DNA from: Lepidodermella squamata
Lineage: Eukaryota > Gastrotricha
Direction of reading: 5' to 3'
Assembly (NCBI GenBank): GCA_047495785.1
Contig: JBLDXI010000068.1
Span: 22,596-86,595 of the forward strand
DNA length: 64,000 nt
The translations under genes were made by a program, and so were the position numbers. The stretch's first letter is position 1, and each line of letters begins with the position of its first letter. Below the pieces are notes generated by a model that saw only the letters and a program-made list of their open reading frames with translations, ran no database searches and was not told the DNA's origin. This document shows, one piece after another, positions 62,589 through 64,000 of the stretch.

Positions 62589-63983
62589 CAGCACGCGCAA
62601 ACACGTTTGCAGCCGATACGCGCATACCTCGGATGACCGATATTTCGCTGCCAGCCATGGCAAGCTGAAACCGCTGTTTTCGCCACTCGCACTTGTCGTC
62701 GCAGTTCGGCATCGTGCCCAACCAGTGCAAATCACTCATATTCGTGCGTCATTCGGTTGTGGCAGCAACGCCATGTACGTTTGCAGGCGATTCGGGCACA
62801 TCTCAGATGACGCGTATTTCGCTTCCAGCCGCAGAAGGCTGGTATCCTTGTGTTCAGCCCTTGTACGTACCGCCGCTATGTGAAATCAGACTGCACCAAG
62901 CCACGCCATGCACATTCGCGCTTCATTCGATAGCGGCAGCAAGCGCAAACACGTTTGCAGCCGATACGCGCATATTTCTGATGACCGATATTTCACTGCC
63001 AGGCATGGCAAGCTGAAACCGCTGTTTTCGCCACTCGCACTTGTCGTCGCAGTTCGGCATCGTGCCCAACCAGTGCAAATCACTCATATTCGTGCGTCAT
63101 TCGGTTGTGGCAAGCAACGCCATGTACGTTTGCAGGCGATTCGGGCACATCTCAGATGACGCGTATTTCGCTTCCAGCCGCAGAAGGCTGGTATCCTTGT
63201 GTTCAGCCCTTGTACATACCGCCGCTATGTGGAATCGGGCTGCACCCAGGCACACCATGCACATTCGCGCTTCATTCGATAGCGGCAGCACGCGCAAACA
63301 CGTTTGCAGCCGATACGCGCATACCTCGGATGACCGATATTTCGCTGCCAGCCATGGCAAGCTGAAACCGCTGTTTTCGCCACTCGCACGTGTCGTCGCA
63401 GTTCGGCATCGTGCCCAACCAGTGCAAATCACTCATATTCGTGCGTCATTCGGTTGTGGCAGCAACGCCATGTACGCTTGCAGGCGATTCGGGCACATCT
63501 CAGATGACGCGTATTTCGCTGCAAGCCGCAGAAGGCTGGTATCCTTGTGTTCAGCCCTTGTACGTACCGCCGCTATGTGAAATCAGACTGCACCAAGCCA
63601 CGCCATGCACATTCGCGCTTCACTCGATAGCGGCAGCACGCGCAAACACGTTTGCAGCCGATACGCGCATACCTCGGATGACCGATATTTCGCTGCCAGC
63701 CATGGCAAGCTGAAACCGCTGTTTTCGCCACTCGCACTTGTCGTCGCAGTTCGGCATCGTGCCCAACCAGTGCAAATCACTCATATTCGTGCGTCATTCG
63801 GTTGTGGCAGCAACGCCATGTACGTTTGCAGGCGATTCGGGCACATCTCAGATGACGCGTATTTCGCTTCCAGCCGCAGAAGGCTGGTATCCTTGTGTTC
63901 AGCCCTTGTACGTACCGCCGCTATGTGAAATCAGACTGCACCAAGCCACGCCATGCACATTCGCGCTTCATTCGATAGCGGCA
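62589..63983 (-). repeat. 348-bp dimeric satellite array, inverted block
   Basis: Four units in the opposite orientation, beginning at a 5-bp microhomology (AGCGG, 62584-62588). Homology stops at 63983, and the last 17 bases of the window are not satellite. Confidence 0.95.
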
Positions 63984-64000
63984 ACTCTCACGAGATGTGT
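63984..64000. other. Non-satellite end of window
   Basis: Seventeen bases that do not continue the repeat. Too short to interpret. Confidence 0.6.

Overview
The window is a piece of an animal nuclear genome. The evidence is metazoan-type tRNA genes with no encoded CCA and T-run (RNA polymerase III) ends, a tRNA-Tyr intron, spliceosomal introns with GT/AG ends, homologues of WDR5, TRMT5 and EXOSC7, a Jockey/I-like non-LTR retrotransposon and a long tandem satellite. The phylum cannot be fixed from the sequence alone. A repulsive-guidance-molecule-like gene argues against most insects.

Region 1 (1-29,167) is a tandem array of a 4,569-bp unit carrying 27 tRNA genes on both strands: 26 anticodons serving 18 amino acids, with no Met or Cys gene. 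I count 149 complete tRNA genes, one cut by the window edge and one 20-nt fragment. Six units or part units are present (called A to F here). C and F are enlarged by 1,927 bp through exchange between the two tRNA-Asp genes of the unit. D and E are separated by a 5'-truncated retrotransposon (17,123-20,818) whose flanks come from different points of the unit. E also holds a 233-bp truncated retroposon with a 9-bp target-site duplication.

Region 2 (29,168-43,498) is a small single-copy gene island with GC-rich exons and AT-rich spacers. It has an RGM-like GPI-anchored protein (-), TRMT5 tRNA (guanine-37) methyltransferase (-), WDR5 (-), EXOSC7 of the RNA exosome (-), and a one-zinc-finger acidic protein (+) preceded by a partial duplicate of its first exon, a reverse-transcriptase fossil and a degenerate coding remnant.

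Region 3 (43,499-63,983) is a satellite with a 348-bp repeat that is itself a dimer of two diverged 174-bp halves. A nearly complete copy of the same retrotransposon (43,782-49,057, minus strand) interrupts it. The array runs head-to-tail to 62,588, then flips orientation at a 5-bp microhomology and ends at 63,983. Its very long open frames are most likely a consequence of the repeat length being a multiple of three.

The most unusual item is the tRNA array: a repeat that supplies nearly a full elongator tRNA set, expands and contracts through its own duplicated tRNA-Asp genes, and carries a tRNA-Phe gene with G rather than A at the discriminator position in every copy.
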